Below, one piece after another: positions 61,662 through 64,000 of a DNA stretch of 64,000 bases (positions are counted from its first letter, which is position 1; every line of letters starts with the position of its first letter). The notes beneath the pieces were generated by a model, which saw only the letters and a list, made by a program, of their open reading frames with translations, was not told the origin of the DNA and searched no databases. The stretch spans positions 19,936 to 83,935 of the forward strand of contig NZ_JACJTQ010000028.1 of assembly GCF_014698735.1 (NCBI RefSeq), written 5' to 3'. The translations under genes were made by a program, and so were the position numbers. This DNA comes from Anabaena catenula FACHB-362. Lineage in GTDB: Bacteria > Cyanobacteriota > Cyanobacteriia > Cyanobacteriales > Nostocaceae.

Positions 61662-63020
61662 ATGGTTGATTTACATGATCATAACCCACCACATCAGGTA
61701 GTTATCGTTGGTGGTGGCTTTGGTGGACTTTATGCGGCAAAAAGCCTAGCTAAAGCTAATGTCAACGTTACCCTGATTGATAAACGCAATTTTCATCTAT
61801 TTCAACCACTCTTGTACCAAGTAGCTACGGGTGCTTTGTCTCCAGCGGATATTTCCTCACCTTTGCGTTCTGTTCTCAGCAAAAGTAAAAATACAAAAGT
61901 GCTGTTGGGTGAAGTCAATGATATTGACACCAATGCACAACAGGTAATTCTCAGTGGCGAAATAGTACCTTATGATACGTTAATTGTCGCCACCGGGGCG
62001 AAGCATTCCTATTTTGGCAAAGATAACTGGGAAGAATTTGCACCCGGTTTGAAGACTGTGGAAGATGCTATTGAAATGCGTCGGCGGATTTTTATGGCGT
62101 TTGAAGCCGCTGAAAAAGAAACTGATGCAGCTAAACGGCGTGCTTGGTTAACTTTTGTAATTGTTGGTGGTGGTCCGACTGGTGTAGAATTAGCTGGTGC
62201 GATCGCAGAATTGGCAACCAAAACCCTCAAAGAAGATTTCCGCAACATCGATACATCAGAAGCGCAAATTTTACTTTTAGAAGGGATGGATCGCATTCTC
62301 CCACCTTTTGCCCCAGAATTATCCCAAGAAGCAGAAACTTCTTTAACACAATTAGGCGTAAATGTCCAGACAAAAACCCTGGTAACTAATATTGCCAATG
62401 ATATTGTGACTATCAAACAAGGTGATGATGTTAAAGAGATAGCTGCGAAAACAGTATTATGGGCTGCGGGAGTGAAAGCCTCACCAATGGGGAAAGTTTT
62501 GACAGAACGGACTGGGGTGGAGAGCGATCGCGCTGGTCGTGTTATCGTTGAACCAGACCTAAGTATTAAAGGACATCCCAACATCTTTGTAGTTGGTGAC
62601 TTAGCAAATTTTGCCCATCAAAATAATAAACCCTTACCTGGTGTTGCACCAGTCGCCATGCAAGAAGGCGAATATGTAGCTAAACTAATTCAGAAACGCC
62701 TTAAAGGTGAAACACTACCACAATTTAACTATGTGGATAGAGGAAGTTTAGCAATGATTGGGCAACACGCCGCAGTTGTTGATTTAGGTTTCATCAAACT
62801 TAAAGGTTTCCTCGCGTGGTTTGTTTGGCTATTTATTCACATCTACTTCCTGATTGAATTTGATAACAAATTAGTTGTGATGATTCAATGGGTTTGGAGT
62901 TATTTTACCCGCAATCGTGGCGCGAGATTGATTACAGGGAAAGAAACTATTCCATCTGTACCAATTGAAAGTAATGGACATTATCAACCGGTGAAAACTA
63001 GACAACCAATAAATGTGTAG
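61662..63020 (+). CDS. Type II NADH dehydrogenase (NDH-2)
   Basis: A 452-residue FAD enzyme that oxidises NAD(P)H and reduces quinone without pumping protons. FAD fold 'QVVIVGGGFGGLYAAKSLA' near the N-terminus, NAD fold 'FVIVGGGPTGVELAGAIAEL' (about 166-185), 'FVVGDLANF' and 'GVAPVAMQEGEYVAKLI'. The C-terminal 'FLAWFVWLFIHIYFLIEF' is the amphipathic/hydrophobic membrane anchor. Cyanobacteria carry several ndb paralogues; which one this is cannot be settled by eye. Confidence 0.92.
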   Translation: MVDLHDHNPPHQVVIVGGGFGGLYAAKSLAKANVNVTLIDKRNFHLFQPLLYQVATGALSPADISSPLRSVLSKSKNTKVLLGEVNDIDTNAQQVILSGEIVPYDTLIVATGAKHSYFGKDNWEEFAPGLKTVEDAIEMRRRIFMAFEAAEKETDAAKRRAWLTFVIVGGGPTGVELAGAIAELATKTLKEDFRNIDTSEAQILLLEGMDRILPPFAPELSQEAETSLTQLGVNVQTKTLVTNIANDIVTIKQGDDVKEIAAKTVLWAAGVKASPMGKVLTERTGVESDRAGRVIVEPDLSIKGHPNIFVVGDLANFAHQNNKPLPGVAPVAMQEGEYVAKLIQKRLKGETLPQFNYVDRGSLAMIGQHAAVVDLGFIKLKGFLAWFVWLFIHIYFLIEFDNKLVVMIQWVWSYFTRNRGARLITGKETIPSVPIESNGHYQPVKTRQPINV

Positions 63021-63026
63021 TTATCC

Positions 63027-63073
63027 CTCGTTCCCAGTCTCCGACTGGGAATGCCATCAAGAGGCTCTGCCTC
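63027..63073. repeat. Left REP arm of the RAYT element
   Basis: 47 bp matching, in reverse complement, 63772-63818 apart from a few central bases. It holds the hairpin TTCCCAGTC-tcc-GACTGGGAA and then 'gaggctctgcctc'. Two further 'ctctgcctcc' pieces lie at 63092-63104 and 63177-63188. Confidence 0.85.
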
Positions 63074-63231
63074 CCAAAATACCATCATAGAAGCTCTGCC
63101 TCCTAAATTGATAGCCTAAAATCAAAAACTTATGTATCCCAAATTTACTAATGATCGTTGATTATACGATGTATAACTTCTGCCTCCCATATTAAAATCA
63201 AATCACCACATCTACCAAATTAAATGAAAGA

Positions 63232-63765
63232 ATGGGACGCAGCCGCTATCATGTACTAGGAACTCAACCACACTTTATAACCAGCACAATAGTTAATTGG
63301 ATGCCATTATTTGGACAAACTGAAGTTGTGCAAATTATCATAGATTCCCTAAAATTCATGCAACGACAACAGCGGTTGACATTGTATGGTTACGTCATCA
63401 TGGAAAATCATCTTCATCTTATCGCTGCGGCTGCAAACTTATCCAAAGAAATAGGTAATTTTAAATCATTTACTGCCCGTTCAATTATTGATTTACTTCA
63501 TAAAAATAAAGCTGAATATATACTTGGTCAACTGGAGTTTTATAAAATAAAACATAAGATCAAACAAGAGTATCAACTGTGGCAAGAAGGTTTTCATCCA
63601 CAGATAATTTCCAATGAGGAAATGTTTAGGCAAAAATTAGAGTATATGCACAATAATCCGGTGCGACGTGGTTATGTTGATGATCCGGCTCATTGGCGTT
63701 ATTCTAGTTATCGGAATTATATAGGATTACCGAGTTTATTAGATGTGGAGATAATTGATTTGTGA
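63232..63765 (+). mobile_element. REP-associated tyrosine transposase (RAYT, Y1/IS200-like)
   Basis: A 177-residue Y1 transposase. The HUH-type motif is 'MENHLHLI' (H60, H62) and the catalytic tyrosine lies in 'KLEYMHNNPVRRGYV' (Y138), followed by 'WRYSSYRNY'. 'GYVIMENHLHLIAAAANLSKEIGNFKSFTAR' is the standard RAYT core. It lies between two inverted REP arms, the usual layout for a single-copy RAYT that moves or maintains REP sequences. Full length, with no stop or frameshift, so it may be active. Confidence 0.88.
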
Positions 63766-63771
63766 GATATT

Positions 63772-63818
63772 GAGGCAGAGCCTCATCATAGCATTCCCAG
63801 TCGGAGACTGGGAACGAG
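63772..63818. repeat. Right REP arm of the RAYT element
   Basis: Inverted copy of 63027-63073: 'gaggcagagcctc' then TTCCCAGTC-gga-GACTGGGAA. It begins 6 bases after the transposase stop. Confidence 0.85.
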
Positions 63819-63961
63819 AAATTGTGTATTTAGGGAATATAATTAATACTATGTCTAACGATGATATAAACATTCAAAACAATCGAATCATATTAGACAT
63901 CTCCGAAAAAGAATTAAATTATGGTATAAGAATATAAAAGTGTATTTTTTGGTAAGACGTT

Positions 63962-64000
63962 ATGGGCAGTATATTTGAATATATTCAGAGCAATCCTCAC
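63962..64000 (+). CDS. Start of a possible IS transposase (3' end outside window)
   Basis: The last 13 codons read 'MGSIFEYIQSNPH'. Cyanobacterial transposases often begin 'M-(S/T)-I-EYI--NPQE'. That resemblance, the ATG and the position next to a mobile element are the only evidence. Confidence 0.35.
   Translation, partial: MGSIFEYIQSNPH

Noticed and set aside
62009..62584. A 191-codon antisense frame in the NADH dehydrogenase gene
   Set aside because: Shadow of a strongly conserved gene; composition is low in hydrophobic cores and no family is recognised.
63755..63937. A 60-codon frame after the transposase
   Set aside because: It runs through the right REP arm and lacks a ribosome site; the part after 63851 is only 28 codons.

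Overview
This window looks like chromosome of a filamentous, heterocyst-forming cyanobacterium of the Nostocales (Anabaena, Dolichospermum or Nostoc type). The evidence is a small photosystem II gene (psbY), a CemA/PxcA proton-extrusion protein, cyanobacteria-restricted families (TIGR02652, DUF3685, DUF6335), many HIP1 octamers (GCGATCGC), AT-rich spacers, and intergenic arrays of 7-bp tandem repeats typical of this group. I saw no rRNA, tRNA, CRISPR array or prophage.

Positions 1-31 kb are mostly housekeeping. They hold a transsulfuration pair (tail of cystathionine beta-synthase, then a cystathionine gamma-lyase/synthase), a Cys/Met-rich four-helix copper protein with a MerR-like operator, miaB, an acyltransferase, a nucleotidyltransferase, a coiled-coil TPR protein, pxcA, an MltA-like protein, a cyclase, a lipid kinase, two small acidic proteins, a PerR-type Fur regulator and a DUF3685 protein. 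These are followed by a flavin oxidoreductase, cobD, HU, the type IV pilus cluster pilM-N-O-Q, an orphan sugar-binding lipoprotein and folC.

Positions 31-37 kb hold psbY, a gamma-carbonic anhydrase, a TIGR02652 zinc protein, a VOC protein, a double-domain M16 peptidase and a cupredoxin.

Positions 37.2-52.7 kb are an accessory, recombination-scarred zone. It holds a MITE-like element, fragments of a LuxR regulator and of a retropepsin, an RTX repeat protein (688 aa), a VapBC pair, a TIGR03032-GNAT fusion abutting a 2138-aa FG-GAP/cadherin/Calx-beta/RTX protein, cysC, a broken acetate kinase gene, and two fragments of a relative of the 688-aa RTX gene on either side of it. A duplicated promoter-side segment and three copies of one terminator link these loci.

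Positions 52.8-64 kb return to core genes: map, an amidase overlapping a Crp/Fnr regulator, then a convergent three-gene operon (methyltransferase, cupin, unknown) with a perfect Crp/Fnr-like dyad upstream, a membrane protein, a secreted GHL10-type glycosylhydrolase, ilvC, a type II NADH dehydrogenase, a REP-associated transposase between inverted REP arms, and the first codons of a probable IS transposase.

Two candidates deserve most attention as possibly undescribed systems: the Crp/Fnr-linked methyltransferase/cupin/unknown cassette, and the TIGR03032-GNAT plus giant repeat-protein pair. A third theme is intergenic repeats that have entered coding sequence in frame (cobD and the TIGR03032 gene).
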